Origin: an uncultured Prevotella sp.
GTDB taxonomy: Bacteria > Bacteroidota > Bacteroidia > Bacteroidales > Bacteroidaceae
Direction: 5' to 3'
NCBI GenBank assembly: GCA_947169685.1
Contig: CAMVQS010000006.1
Coordinates: forward strand, 1-61,200
DNA: 61,200 nt
A program made the translations under genes and the position numbers. Under the pieces are notes generated by a model that had not been told where the DNA came from, made no database searches, and worked only from the letters and a program-made list of their open reading frames with translations. Below are positions 52,672-61,066 of this stretch, in pieces (positions within the stretch are counted from its first letter, which is position 1; each line of letters opens with the position of its first letter).

Positions 52672-53586
52672 TTATTTCACTCCTTCTATGGTATATCCTG
52701 CATTCTTCAGTAATGTCAGCACTCCTTTATCACCTGGCAGATGGCCTGCACCGACGGCAAAAAAGGTCGCCTTGTCCTTCATAATCTGAGGCATGAGCTT
52801 AATCCAGTTGGCATTGCGGTCATTGATGAGCTGGTCTTCCTCTTCAGGCGTTGAGTCACACTGATTATGTTCCTTCTCGTCCATCACGGCCTTCACACCT
52901 TCAAGGTCCTGGGCAAAAAACGCCTTAACAAGCCGTTCTGCCATCAGCTCCGTATAATCCTTATTATCGACTAAGCACATCAGCAACTGCTTCTGACGCT
53001 CCAGTGACATGCCTTTGAAAAGTGTCTGAACCTGAAACTCTGGCGTTTCCAGTCCACCGACGCCCTTACCCTGCTGCTGTGCCACCTGCTGGAAGTAGCC
53101 GTCGAAGGTAGCCTGCGGATTGAAACCGGCATGCTTCTTCATATAAATAAGCAACGAGAGCTGCGTCTGCAGAGCCTGCGGAGACAAAGCGTCAAGCTGT
53201 TGCTTCACCATTGCGTTCGTCATATCCACACCCATCAGCTCTTTCAATACAACGTTCAGACGTCCCATCTCCTCTTCTGTCAAGAGTTTCGACAGTGTAA
53301 TGCCTTCGGGCAGCATCATGCCAGCCTGCATCTTCTGCATGTTCTCGGGAGACATCAGGTCAGTCATGTCCAGCTCGCCATACACCTGTTCGCTGGCTGC
53401 CAGGGCTTCTGTAAGGCCAGGAATGGAGTCAGCAAACGAAACGGGAGCCAGGTGATAGGTTCCAATAATGTACGAGGGTTTGGTCAGTCCGTTACCCGAA
53501 ATTTTGTAAAGCAGTTGTGCCTGCATGCTCATTGTAGTCATGACCACAAGAGCGACTGTCATCATCAGTTTTTTCATATTTGTCAT
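52672..53586 (-). CDS. TraB/GumN-family protein
   Basis: 304 aa with a signal peptide ending at SMQAQ. The family's two glycine motifs are present: IIGTYHLAP near the N-terminus and FFAVGAGHLPGDKGVLTLL near the C-terminus; GVGGLETPEFQVQTLF is the middle motif. TraB-type proteins have a fold shared with Tiki peptidases and may be metal-dependent; function in bacteria is unsettled. Exported or periplasmic. A second ATG three codons later is equally possible. Confidence 0.88.
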   Translation of the reverse strand: MTNMKKLMMTVALVVMTTMSMQAQLLYKISGNGLTKPSYIIGTYHLAPVSFADSIPGLTEALAASEQVYGELDMTDLMSPENMQKMQAGMMLPEGITLSKLLTEEEMGRLNVVLKELMGVDMTNAMVKQQLDALSPQALQTQLSLLIYMKKHAGFNPQATFDGYFQQVAQQQGKGVGGLETPEFQVQTLFKGMSLERQKQLLMCLVDNKDYTELMAERLVKAFFAQDLEGVKAVMDEKEHNQCDSTPEEEDQLINDRNANWIKLMPQIMKDKATFFAVGAGHLPGDKGVLTLLKNAGYTIEGVK

Positions 53587-53621
53587 GTATTATTATTTTA
53601 ATGATTTGCTTATTTGATGCA

Positions 53622-53659
53622 CAAAAGTACAAAAAACTACAAATATTTTAGTAATTTTG
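53622..53659. promoter_or_regulatory. Divergent -7 boxes (TraB-like / YqiA-like genes)
   Basis: Minus-strand TACTTTTG (53622-53629) for the TraB-like gene and plus-strand TAATTTTG (53652-53659) for the hydrolase. The second overlaps the longest start of the hydrolase (53657), so ATG 53681 is used. No clear -33 boxes. Confidence 0.55.
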
Positions 53660-53680
53660 CAGCAAAAAGTAATAAAAGAT

Positions 53681-54670
53681 ATGGAAAACCCCTATGTAAA
53701 ACAGTTTCCCGACCTCATGGCGGGCAAGAAAATGCTCTACGTCCACGGCTTTGCCAGCAGCGCACAGTCGGGTACAGTGGCACGCCTGCGCACCGTGTTC
53801 CCCAATGCTACAGTCATCGCCAAAGACCTGCCCATCCATCCGGAGGAGGCTCTCTCCTTATTATATAAGGTATGTGAGGAGGAGAAGCCCGACATCATCA
53901 TCGGCACGTCGATGGGCGGCATGTACACCGAACAGCTCTACGGCTTCGACCGCATCTGTGTGAACCCTGCCTTCAAGATTGCCGACACCATGCAGGAACA
54001 CGGCATGACGGGTAAGCAGCAGTTTCAGAATCCGCGACAGGACGGCGTGCAAGAGTTTTATGTAGATAAACCGCTGGTGAAGGAATACCAGGCTGCTACG
54101 GAAAAGAACTTCGCCCACGCTACTGACGAGGGCGAGCAGCAGCGCGTCTTCGCACTTTTTGGCGACAAGGACGACCTGGTGCACACACGTGACCTGTATT
54201 GCAGTCATTACACTCAGGACATCCCCTTCCACGGCGAGCACCGCATGAACGACCAGAGCTTCATGCACTCGGTGGTGCCTGTCATCCGTTGGATTGACGA
54301 CCGTCAGGAGAAGCGCGAGCGTCCTGTCATCTACATCGGCGTGGAGACGATGAAGGACAGCTACGGCAAGCCTGCCTCGTCAGTACAGAAAGCCGTGCGC
54401 ATATTGATTGAGAAATACCAGGTGTTCTTCGTTGCAGAAACATCAGAAGACGCATGGCTCACGGAGTACATCGGCGTGCCTGCCTGGCACCACCAGATAA
54501 CGACCCACCGCCGCGACCTGCTCTATGGCGACTACTTCGTGCAGGGACAAGGAGCAAGAGGCAAGGAGCAAGGTGTGGAGTTGATGGCCACACCCATTGA
54601 GTTTGGCAGCGACACGTTCAAGACGTGGGAAGACATTATTGAATATTTCTCACGACTGGGTGGGCAGTAA
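53681..54670 (+). CDS. YqiA/YcfP-like alpha/beta hydrolase with extra C-terminal domain
   Basis: 329 aa from ATG 53681. The first ~200 residues are a YqiA-like esterase: MLYVHGFASSAQSG, nucleophile Ser in IIIGTSMGGMYTEQ, LFGDKDDLV and a late His in HEHRMNDQS-like context (GEHRMND). The C-terminal ~110 residues (PVIYIGVETMKDSYGKPASS; ITTHRRDLLYGDYF) look like a nucleotidase/HAD-type segment whose usual DMDNT start is replaced, so its activity is doubtful. GQGARGKEQG is encoded by a short G/A-rich repeat. The 3' end overlaps the converging PEP-binding gene by 21 bp. Confidence 0.75.
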   Translation: MENPYVKQFPDLMAGKKMLYVHGFASSAQSGTVARLRTVFPNATVIAKDLPIHPEEALSLLYKVCEEEKPDIIIGTSMGGMYTEQLYGFDRICVNPAFKIADTMQEHGMTGKQQFQNPRQDGVQEFYVDKPLVKEYQAATEKNFAHATDEGEQQRVFALFGDKDDLVHTRDLYCSHYTQDIPFHGEHRMNDQSFMHSVVPVIRWIDDRQEKRERPVIYIGVETMKDSYGKPASSVQKAVRILIEKYQVFFVAETSEDAWLTEYIGVPAWHHQITTHRRDLLYGDYFVQGQGARGKEQGVELMATPIEFGSDTFKTWEDIIEYFSRLGGQ

Positions 54671-57600
54671 CACTACGCCGTATTGTTTCTTGCCGTCCAT
54701 CATGATTTTCAGCGGACGTTCGAAACGCACATGGCGCACATACTGAGTTTCCTCGACAGCAGGCATGTCGTCGAGGATTTTTTGTTGCAGCACGCCATCG
54801 CCCGTATAGGTATTGATGGTAAAGTAGCCCACGCCAAACGAGGTGAGGTTCTGGAAAAAGTGCGTACCTTGCGAGGGATCGACGTGGTAGTTCTTAAGTC
54901 CCTGTTCCACAATGACACGGGCAGCCGAGATATGTGGCCACTTCACGGGAATGCCCAGCCAGTAGTCGCTGGACCCCCAACGACCCGGACCAATGAGCAC
55001 GTAGTTCTTGTCGTCGGCAAGGAACTGACGGTTGATGCGCTCAATATCGTCGGCAATCTGGGGGTTGTTGGCTGCCGTGAAGTCATCGTCGGTCTTGACA
55101 TAGACCACATCCACCACATCCTCCGAGATTCCGTGACCCAATGAGTTGTGCGAGCGCAACAAGCATTGTTCATCAGGGATGGCCATCAGGTCTTCCTCGA
55201 GCACCTGTTTGGAATCGACGATGGGACGTATCTGCAGGAGATGGAAATTCAGCATGGAGGGCTGCGCGTCTATCGTGCAGGCAAACTCTATCTCCACGGG
55301 ACGCTTCATCTCGTCAGCGCCCAATTTCTGCACCAGTTGTAGGATTTCTGGCAGGGGAAACACGCCTTGCTGCAGCACGCCACAAAAGGAAATAACCTTT
55401 CGGCCACCCTCGTACAGGCCGTCACGGATAATCTGGTCGTAGGGGTCGTAGGTAGAAGCGATGTAGTTTAGCGAACCGTCCTTGTCGGCCTCCTTCACAC
55501 GCAGGTTTAGAATATTGAAGCCGTCATCGACAGAGAAAGCCCCCTCCAATCCTCCCCGAGGGGAGGTGCTTGATGTGCTCGGCCTGTTCTCCCCCTCGGG
55601 GGAGTTAGTGGGGGGCTTCATATCCAACGCATAGAACCTAGTCTGTGTCTCCTTCAGCGCCGTTTCCATCTCACTGGTCTGCAGAACCTGATGTGGGTGA
55701 TAGGGCGACACACGCAGCGTCTGTCCACCATCGACGATGTATTTTCCCAAACCAAGTGCCAACGAGGCGATGCCCTCCTCGGCCGTCTCATCACCAATGG
55801 GGTAATAGTTCAGCGAGCGCAGCACGCCCGAGAAATTAGGATAGAACCGGCTATCATATTGTTTGCCCACCACTTCCTGCAGGATGACGGCCATCTTCTC
55901 CTGGTCGATGACGTTCGACGTGGCTGTCATGTAGGCCTTCGAGTCCTTGTAATAAACAGAAGCATAGACACCCTTGATGGCACAGGCCAACATGCGTAGC
56001 ATCTCGTACTTGTCCGTCAGGTAAGGAATCATGTATGTGGAGTAAATACCGGCAAAGGGCTGATAGTGCGAGTCCTCAAGGAGTGACGACGAGCGCACGG
56101 CAATAGGTGCCTTCACGGCATCGAAGAACGTGAAGAAATCGGCAATGAGCGAGTCAGGAAGCTGTGCACGCATGAAGTGACTCAGTATTTCCTCGTTACT
56201 GGCGTCACTCAAGGCTATGCCCCACAGATTGTTGGAGTCCATGAACTCGTCGAACAGGTCGGTACACAGCACGACGGTCTTGGGAATGGTTACCTTGGCA
56301 TTCTCCCATTGCTGCAACTCTGGATGGCGTTTCACGATGTTATCCAGGAATGCCAAGCCACGGCCCTTGCCGCCCAGCGAGCCTTCACCGATACGGGCAA
56401 AGTGGGCATAACGGTCAAACTTCCCACGGTCGAAGACTGCCACGATACCGATGTTCTTCATGCGACGGTACTGCACAATGGCGTCGAAGATAATCTGACG
56501 GTGTGCCTGCACATCCTGCAGCCTGTGCCAAGTCACCGTCTTCAGAAACTGCGACACAGGGAAAATGGCACGGGCACAAAGCCAGCGGCTCATATGGTTG
56601 CGTGAGATATGGTAGAGCATGGAGTCCTCAGGAATCTTGAAGATGTTATCTTGCAACTCCTTCAATGTCGAAACACGGGCAACCTCCTGTTTGGTCTTCG
56701 GATTACGGAAGATGAAGTCGCCGAAGCCCATATGCTCCTCCAGCAGGTGGCGCATGTCAATGTTCATCTTCTTGGAGTTCTTGTCGATGAAGTGGAAGTG
56801 CTCAGCCTCAGCTTTCGCCTTGTTGGCAATCTCCGAGCTCTCCAGGATTAGTGGCACGTACTCGTCGCGCTGACGTATCTCGCGCAGCAGCTTCAGACCT
56901 GCCTCGGCATCACCCTCCTCCACATGTGACAGACGGCCTGCAACGGTCTTCATGGGATAGCGCGTGTCGCTGATGACGCCCAACACGTTGTCGTGATACT
57001 TCTCGTACATCGCCATCGCCTCCTCGTAGTTCGTGGCGAGCACCACCTTGGGACGTCCCCTCTTACGCTGTGCAGCGGCATGCGGGTTCAGCGCCTCGGT
57101 CGAGAAGTTCTTGCTCTGTGCCAGGATGTAGTTATAAAGGTTGGGCAGGATGCTGGAATAGAAACGGATATTGTCCTCGACCAGCAGAATCATCTGCACA
57201 CCTGCCTCGCGGATATCGTGTTCGATGTTCATCTTATCCTCAATGAGCTTGATGATGGAGAGAATGAGGTTGGTGTTGCCCAACCAGCAGAACACGTAGT
57301 CGAAGGCCGTCATGTCCTCGTGTTCTATACGCTTGGTGATGCCATGCGAAAAAGGCGTCAACACCACGCAGGGAATCTGCGGAGCAGCCTGCTTCACGTC
57401 ACGGGCAACGGCAAAGGCGTCGTTGTCAGCATTACCCGGCATACAAATGACCAAGTCAATGTCTGTCGTCTTCAGCACCTCGTTAGCCTCCTCGGTGGTT
57501 GACACCTGTGTGAACGTCGGCGGATAGCGCAAACCCAGATCCACGTACTCGGCAAAAATCTTTTCATCCACACGACCATCATCCTCCAGCATGAAAGCAT

Positions 57601-57712
57601 CATAGGGGTTGGCCACTATCAGCACATTGAAGATACGGCGCGTCATCAGGTTCACAAACGACACGTCTTTCAGGAAGAAGTTATTAAACTCAGAAGGGAG
57701 ATTACTGTTCAT
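54650..57712 (-). CDS. PEP/pyruvate-binding (PPDK-N-like) protein with receiver-like N-terminus
   Basis: 1020 aa from ATG 57712; the longer start lies upstream of the promoter. Residues ~25-170 and ~175-350 resemble two receiver-like modules (FNVLIVANPYDAFMLEDDGR; MILLVEDNIRFYSS). From ~440 the nucleotide-binding part of PEP synthase/PPDK follows: GSLGGKGRGLAFLD, IAVRSSSLLEDSHYQPFAGI, GLGKYIVDGG, LLQIRPIV. The PPDK phospho-His domain is absent. This architecture is common in Bacteroidota, function unknown. The segment PPTNSPEGENRPSTSSTSPR and the following GGLEGAF is encoded by an inserted palindromic repeat (55537-55618) that keeps the frame. Confidence 0.85.
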   Translation of the reverse strand: MNSNLPSEFNNFFLKDVSFVNLMTRRIFNVLIVANPYDAFMLEDDGRVDEKIFAEYVDLGLRYPPTFTQVSTTEEANEVLKTTDIDLVICMPGNADNDAFAVARDVKQAAPQIPCVVLTPFSHGITKRIEHEDMTAFDYVFCWLGNTNLILSIIKLIEDKMNIEHDIREAGVQMILLVEDNIRFYSSILPNLYNYILAQSKNFSTEALNPHAAAQRKRGRPKVVLATNYEEAMAMYEKYHDNVLGVISDTRYPMKTVAGRLSHVEEGDAEAGLKLLREIRQRDEYVPLILESSEIANKAKAEAEHFHFIDKNSKKMNIDMRHLLEEHMGFGDFIFRNPKTKQEVARVSTLKELQDNIFKIPEDSMLYHISRNHMSRWLCARAIFPVSQFLKTVTWHRLQDVQAHRQIIFDAIVQYRRMKNIGIVAVFDRGKFDRYAHFARIGEGSLGGKGRGLAFLDNIVKRHPELQQWENAKVTIPKTVVLCTDLFDEFMDSNNLWGIALSDASNEEILSHFMRAQLPDSLIADFFTFFDAVKAPIAVRSSSLLEDSHYQPFAGIYSTYMIPYLTDKYEMLRMLACAIKGVYASVYYKDSKAYMTATSNVIDQEKMAVILQEVVGKQYDSRFYPNFSGVLRSLNYYPIGDETAEEGIASLALGLGKYIVDGGQTLRVSPYHPHQVLQTSEMETALKETQTRFYALDMKPPTNSPEGENRPSTSSTSPRGGLEGAFSVDDGFNILNLRVKEADKDGSLNYIASTYDPYDQIIRDGLYEGGRKVISFCGVLQQGVFPLPEILQLVQKLGADEMKRPVEIEFACTIDAQPSMLNFHLLQIRPIVDSKQVLEEDLMAIPDEQCLLRSHNSLGHGISEDVVDVVYVKTDDDFTAANNPQIADDIERINRQFLADDKNYVLIGPGRWGSSDYWLGIPVKWPHISAARVIVEQGLKNYHVDPSQGTHFFQNLTSFGVGYFTINTYTGDGVLQQKILDDMPAVEETQYVRHVRFERPLKIMMDGKKQYGVVLLPTQS
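55537..55618. repeat. Palindromic repeat element inserted in frame in a coding region
   Basis: About 82 bp. Left arm 55537-55566 and right arm 55588-55618 are imperfect inverted copies (AAGCCCCC...GGGGGGCTT), each with an inner palindrome (CCTCCCCGAGGGGAGG; CTCCCCCTCGGGGGAG). It encodes a Pro/Ser/Gly-rich stretch between two conserved parts of the PEP-binding protein. It resembles intergenic palindromes of Bacteroidota and the element at 12362-12474. Confidence 0.8.
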
Positions 57713-57730
57713 CTGTCTTATTTTTGGGGT

Positions 57731-57761
57731 CAAAGGTAATGAAAACTGAGCGAAAAACAAA
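57731..57761 (-). promoter_or_regulatory. Promoter of the PEP/pyruvate-binding gene
   Basis: Minus-strand TACCTTTG (57731-57738) and TTTG (57758-57761), 19-bp spacer, 18 bp before the ATG. Confidence 0.72.
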
Positions 57762-57822
57762 GAACATTATTAATATTATGTAAAAAAAATGTAATTGGGA
57801 AACAGGGAATACATCTTTTTAC

Positions 57823-57830
57823 TATCTTTG
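57823..57830 (+). promoter_or_regulatory. -7 box of the SemiSWEET-gdhA operon
   Basis: TATCTTTG, 25 bp before the first ATG. TTGG at 57795 is a possible but distant -33 box. Confidence 0.6.
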
Positions 57831-57855
57831 CAAAATAAACTAAAAACTAAGAACT

Positions 57856-58134
57856 ATGGATGAACAACTCTTAATTCACATTTGTGGCTGGGTTGCTAGC
57901 ATTGGCCTCATTCTCGGCTACCTGCCCCAAGCCATTCAGACCATTCGTACACGTAATACAGACGGTATTTCCTTGCCAGGTTTCATCATGATGGCCATTG
58001 GATGTCTTGCCTTTGTAATACAGGGTCTCTTGATTGGAAATATCTATCTGTTTCTGACCAACCTCATTACGTTTACTTGTAGCGTGATTATTTTCACCAT
58101 CAAGATGCATAACGATTATTTCAAGAAAAAATAA
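57856..58134 (+). CDS. SemiSWEET-type small sugar transporter (PQ-loop)
   Basis: 92 aa with three helices, one SWEET repeat. The PQ motif is GYLPQAIQTIRTRNTDGISL, followed by an Asn-rich third helix (NLITFTCSVIIFTIK). SemiSWEETs dimerise in the inner membrane to move sugars. It precedes gdhA by 14 bp and shares its promoter. Confidence 0.9.
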   Translation: MDEQLLIHICGWVASIGLILGYLPQAIQTIRTRNTDGISLPGFIMMAIGCLAFVIQGLLIGNIYLFLTNLITFTCSVIIFTIKMHNDYFKKK

Positions 58135-58148
58135 AACCTAAAATTCCT

Positions 58149-59489
58149 ATGAACGTACAAAACATTATGCAGCAGCTGGAGCGTAAGCATCCAGGCGAAG
58201 CAGAATTTCTGCAAGCAGTCAAAGAAGTGCTCATCTCTATTGAGGATGTCTATAACCAGCATCCGGAATTTGAGCGTGCCAAGATTATCGAGCGCCTCGT
58301 GGAGCCTGAACGTATCACCACTTTCCGTGTGCCCTGGGTTGACGATAAGGGTGAGGTACAGGTGAACATCGGCTACCGCGTACAGTTCAACAGCGCCATC
58401 GGTCCCTACAAGGGTGGACTGCGTTTCCACCCGTCAGTGAACCTCAGCATCCTGAAGTTCCTCGGCTTCGAGCAGACCTTCAAGAACGCGCTGACCACGC
58501 TACCCATGGGTGGTGGCAAGGGCGGCTCTGACTTCAGCATCCGCGGCAAGAGCGACAACGAAGTAATGCACTTCTGCCAGTCGTTTATGACCGAGCTGTA
58601 TAAAGTGATTGGCCCCGACATGGACGTGCCGGCAGGCGACATCGGTGTTGGCGGACGTGAGATAGGCTATCTCTTCGGACAGTACAAGCGACTCACCTCC
58701 CAGTTCCACGGAGCCACCATCACCGGCAAGGGCCTTGAGTGGGGCGGTTCCATCCTGCGTCCAGAGGCAACGGGCTACGGTGCTCTCTACTTCGTCCACC
58801 AGATGATGGATACCCACGGCCTCGACATCAAGGGTAAGACGGTTGCACTCTCTGGCTTCGGCAACGTGGCATGGGGAGCTGCGAAGAAAGCCACCGAGCT
58901 GGGTGCGAAGGTTATCACCATCAGCGGACCTGACGGATACATCTACGACCCAGCAGGACTCGACGACGAGAAGATTGAGTACATGCTCGAGCTCCGTGCC
59001 TCAGGCAACGACGTCTGCCAGCCTTATGCCGACGAGTTCCCCGGCTCAACATTCTTTGAAGGCAAGAAACCGTGGGAGCAAAAAGCCGACATTTATCTGC
59101 CCTGCGCCACGCAGAACGAGCTCAACGGTGCCGATGCCGACGCTATCCTTGCCAACAAGCCGTTGTGCGTTGCTGAAGTGTCGAACATGGGATGCACAGC
59201 CGAGGCTGTCGATAAGTTCATTGCCGCCGGTCAGCTCTTCGCTCCCGGCAAAGCAGTCAATGCAGGCGGTGTAGCCACCAGCGGACTTGAAATGACGCAA
59301 AACTCCATGCGTATGTCATGGACAGCCGAGGAGGTTGACAAGCATCTGCACCACATCATGTCGGGTATCCACGAGCAGTGCGTCAAGTACGGCAAGCAGC
59401 CCGATGGTTACATCAACTACGTGAAAGGTGCCAACGTCGCCGGCTTCATGAAGGTTGCCAAAGCCATGCTTGCGCAGGGCGTTGTGTAA
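58149..59489 (+). CDS. gdhA: NADP-type glutamate dehydrogenase
   Basis: 446 aa, hexameric-GDH length. VQFNSAIGPYKGGLRFHPSV and LTTLPMGGGKGGSDF hold the substrate and catalytic Lys residues; PAGDIGVGGREIGY follows. The Rossmann domain has VALSGFGNVAWGAAKKA. The MQQLERKHPGEAEFLQAVKE N-terminus is typical of NADP-dependent enzymes. It makes glutamate from 2-oxoglutarate and ammonium in the cytoplasm. Downstream, 13 bp including the stop codon (59477-59489) recur at 59527-59539. Confidence 0.96.
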   Translation: MNVQNIMQQLERKHPGEAEFLQAVKEVLISIEDVYNQHPEFERAKIIERLVEPERITTFRVPWVDDKGEVQVNIGYRVQFNSAIGPYKGGLRFHPSVNLSILKFLGFEQTFKNALTTLPMGGGKGGSDFSIRGKSDNEVMHFCQSFMTELYKVIGPDMDVPAGDIGVGGREIGYLFGQYKRLTSQFHGATITGKGLEWGGSILRPEATGYGALYFVHQMMDTHGLDIKGKTVALSGFGNVAWGAAKKATELGAKVITISGPDGYIYDPAGLDDEKIEYMLELRASGNDVCQPYADEFPGSTFFEGKKPWEQKADIYLPCATQNELNGADADAILANKPLCVAEVSNMGCTAEAVDKFIAAGQLFAPGKAVNAGGVATSGLEMTQNSMRMSWTAEEVDKHLHHIMSGIHEQCVKYGKQPDGYINYVKGANVAGFMKVAKAMLAQGVV

Positions 59490-59546
59490 GCTCGGCGAAG
59501 TCAAGTACACAAAGAAACCATAAAAAGGGCGTTGTGTAATATAACA

Positions 59547-59574
59547 GAAAAGAGCCCCAATCGGGGCTCTTTTC
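59547..59574. terminator. Terminator of gdhA
   Basis: GAAAAGAGCCCC pairs with GGGGCTCTTTTC around AATC. A-rich before, T-rich after, and usable by the converging lipoprotein gene at 59577. Confidence 0.9.
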
Positions 59575-59576
59575 TA

Positions 59577-60350
59577 TTATCTCTTGCGTGTTGTTATGAT
59601 GAGATCCTGGCCTTGACCTTCTATCTCCCTGTTTCCCAAGGCCACACCTACGCGGATGCGTGCTGTGCCCTCACGCAGACGGCGGTCACCTTTGATGGTT
59701 GCCGTATAACGAATGCCCTTGCCTGGGAGGATGCTCTCCACATGTAGGTTCTGCGAGATGTGCAGATACTTGTTTCCCGTCAGATCATAGACCAGCGGCT
59801 GCACGTCATAGACAACGGCTCCTGTACGATTCATAATCTCAAATGACACCTTGCACTCTTCACCTGCCACCAGCACGCCATCACGACTGGCATCGACGAA
59901 TTGGGCATTGCGGATAATCAGGCCCTCGTTAACAGCGGAAGGAGTTGGAGTGGTAGCAGCTGGAGGAGTGGTTGTGGTGGGAGACGGTGTATCGTCGAAG
60001 ACAATACGGTCGTCACCGCCATTCGTCGGGTCAAATCCGCTCTCATCATCCGCAGGGACACGCACATCGCGACGAGCCATACGCTCCTCGCGTGCACGAC
60101 GGTAATCCTCTTCGCGACGTGCTTGTTCCTCATCAGCAGCATTCCCAATAACTGCGCCCACAATAGCACCACCAGCCATACCGATGAGTGCACCCACATC
60201 ACTTCCACGACGACCGTCAGAGATACCGCCAATGGCAGAACCGATGATTGAACCAAAATAGCCGCCCGTAGCAGCTCCGGCACCCGTATAGGTGTCGCAT
60301 CCTGTCAAAAGAAGGACGGCAGCCAACAATATCAATACATTCTTTTTCAT
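59577..60350 (-). CDS. Glycine-zipper lipoprotein with C-terminal beta domain
   Basis: 257 aa. Lipoprotein signal ends in LLLTGC (Cys18). Residues ~22-70 form a YMGG-like glycine zipper (GGYFGSIIGSAIGG; GALIGMAGGAIVGAVIG) that may insert in a membrane. A charged helix (EEQARREEDYRRAREERMAR) and a Pro/Thr linker (TPSPTTTTPPAATTPTPS) lead to an Ig-like domain (~140-257; VSFEIMNRTGAVVYDVQPLV). Outer-membrane stress or structural role is plausible but unproven. Confidence 0.78.
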   Translation of the reverse strand: MKKNVLILLAAVLLLTGCDTYTGAGAATGGYFGSIIGSAIGGISDGRRGSDVGALIGMAGGAIVGAVIGNAADEEQARREEDYRRAREERMARRDVRVPADDESGFDPTNGGDDRIVFDDTPSPTTTTPPAATTPTPSAVNEGLIIRNAQFVDASRDGVLVAGEECKVSFEIMNRTGAVVYDVQPLVYDLTGNKYLHISQNLHVESILPGKGIRYTATIKGDRRLREGTARIRVGVALGNREIEGQGQDLIITTRKR

Positions 60351-60376
60351 AAGCCTATTGTTTTATCTTTCTGCTG

Positions 60377-60408
60377 CAAAGATAGGCATTATTTCACAAA
60401 CAGCCAAA
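60377..60408 (-). promoter_or_regulatory. Promoter of the glycine-zipper lipoprotein gene
   Basis: Minus-strand TATCTTTG (60377-60384) and TTTG (60405-60408), 20-bp spacer. Confidence 0.7.
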
Positions 60409-60449
60409 GGGAATATCCCGATTTCTGCTTAGGGGAATCCCTAAAACAA

Positions 60450-60486
60450 AAAGCGCCCCCATCCTTTATGTGGATGGAGGCGCTTT
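60450..60486 (-). terminator. Terminator of the rpoA-rplQ operon
   Basis: AAAGCGCC...CCATCC pairs with GGATGG...GGCGCTTT around TTTATGT, about 20 bp after the rplQ stop. On the minus strand TTTGTTTT follows. Confidence 0.85.
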
Positions 60487-60508
60487 ATCATGGTTTCGCT
60501 ATTTCAAC

Positions 60509-61039
60509 TTACTCAGCCTTGGGAGCCTCTTCTGCCTCAGCAGCAGGAGCTTCCTCTACAGGAGCCTCAGCCTTTACTTCCTCAGCGACGGGAGCCTCTG
60601 CGGGAGCAGCCTCTGCCTTGGGAGTAGCCTTGCGGCTACGACGCGTCTTCTTCTCTGCCTTCGGAGTCTTCAGCATGTTCTCGTCGAAGTCAACGAGCTC
60701 GATGAAGCATACCTGAGCAGCGTCACCCTGACGGGTACCGAGCTTGATGATGCGAGTGTAACCACCGGGGCGGTCACCGACCTTCTGAGCAACAACTCCG
60801 AAGAGTTCCTTCAGGGCCTCCTTGTTCTGAAGATAACTGAATACTACACGACGTGAGTTGGTAGAGTCATCCTTTGAACGAGTGATGAGGGGCTCTACAT
60901 AGGTCTTGAGGGCCTTAGCCTTTGCGAGAGTCGTAGTGATTCTTTTGTGCATAATCAGCGAGATAGCCATGTTTGCGAGCATAGCACGACGATGATCTGC
61001 AGTACGACTCAAATGATTGAAATTCTTATTATGTCTCAT
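60509..61039 (-). CDS. rplQ: 50S ribosomal protein L17 with acidic C-terminal extension
   Basis: 176 aa. The first ~120 residues are standard L17 ([60 protein letters not shown]). An Ala/Glu/Pro/Lys-rich tail of about 50 residues follows ([14 protein letters not shown]), seen in other Bacteroidota L17 but longer than the E. coli protein. It is 27 bp downstream of rpoA, the usual end of the ribosomal alpha operon. Confidence 0.97.
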   Translation of the reverse strand: MRHNKNFNHLSRTADHRRAMLANMAISLIMHKRITTTLAKAKALKTYVEPLITRSKDDSTNSRRVVFSYLQNKEALKELFGVVAQKVGDRPGGYTRIIKLGTRQGDAAQVCFIELVDFDENMLKTPKAEKKTRRSRKATPKAEAAPAEAPVAEEVKAEAPVEEAPAAEAEEAPKAE

Positions 61040-61066
61040 TTTTGTTTTTTTCTTTAAGAGGACAAA

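Noticed and set aside
60509..60680. Acidic tail of L17 as a sign of a frameshift or fusion
   Set aside because: Ala/Glu-rich L17 tails are usual in Bacteroidota and the frame is intact.
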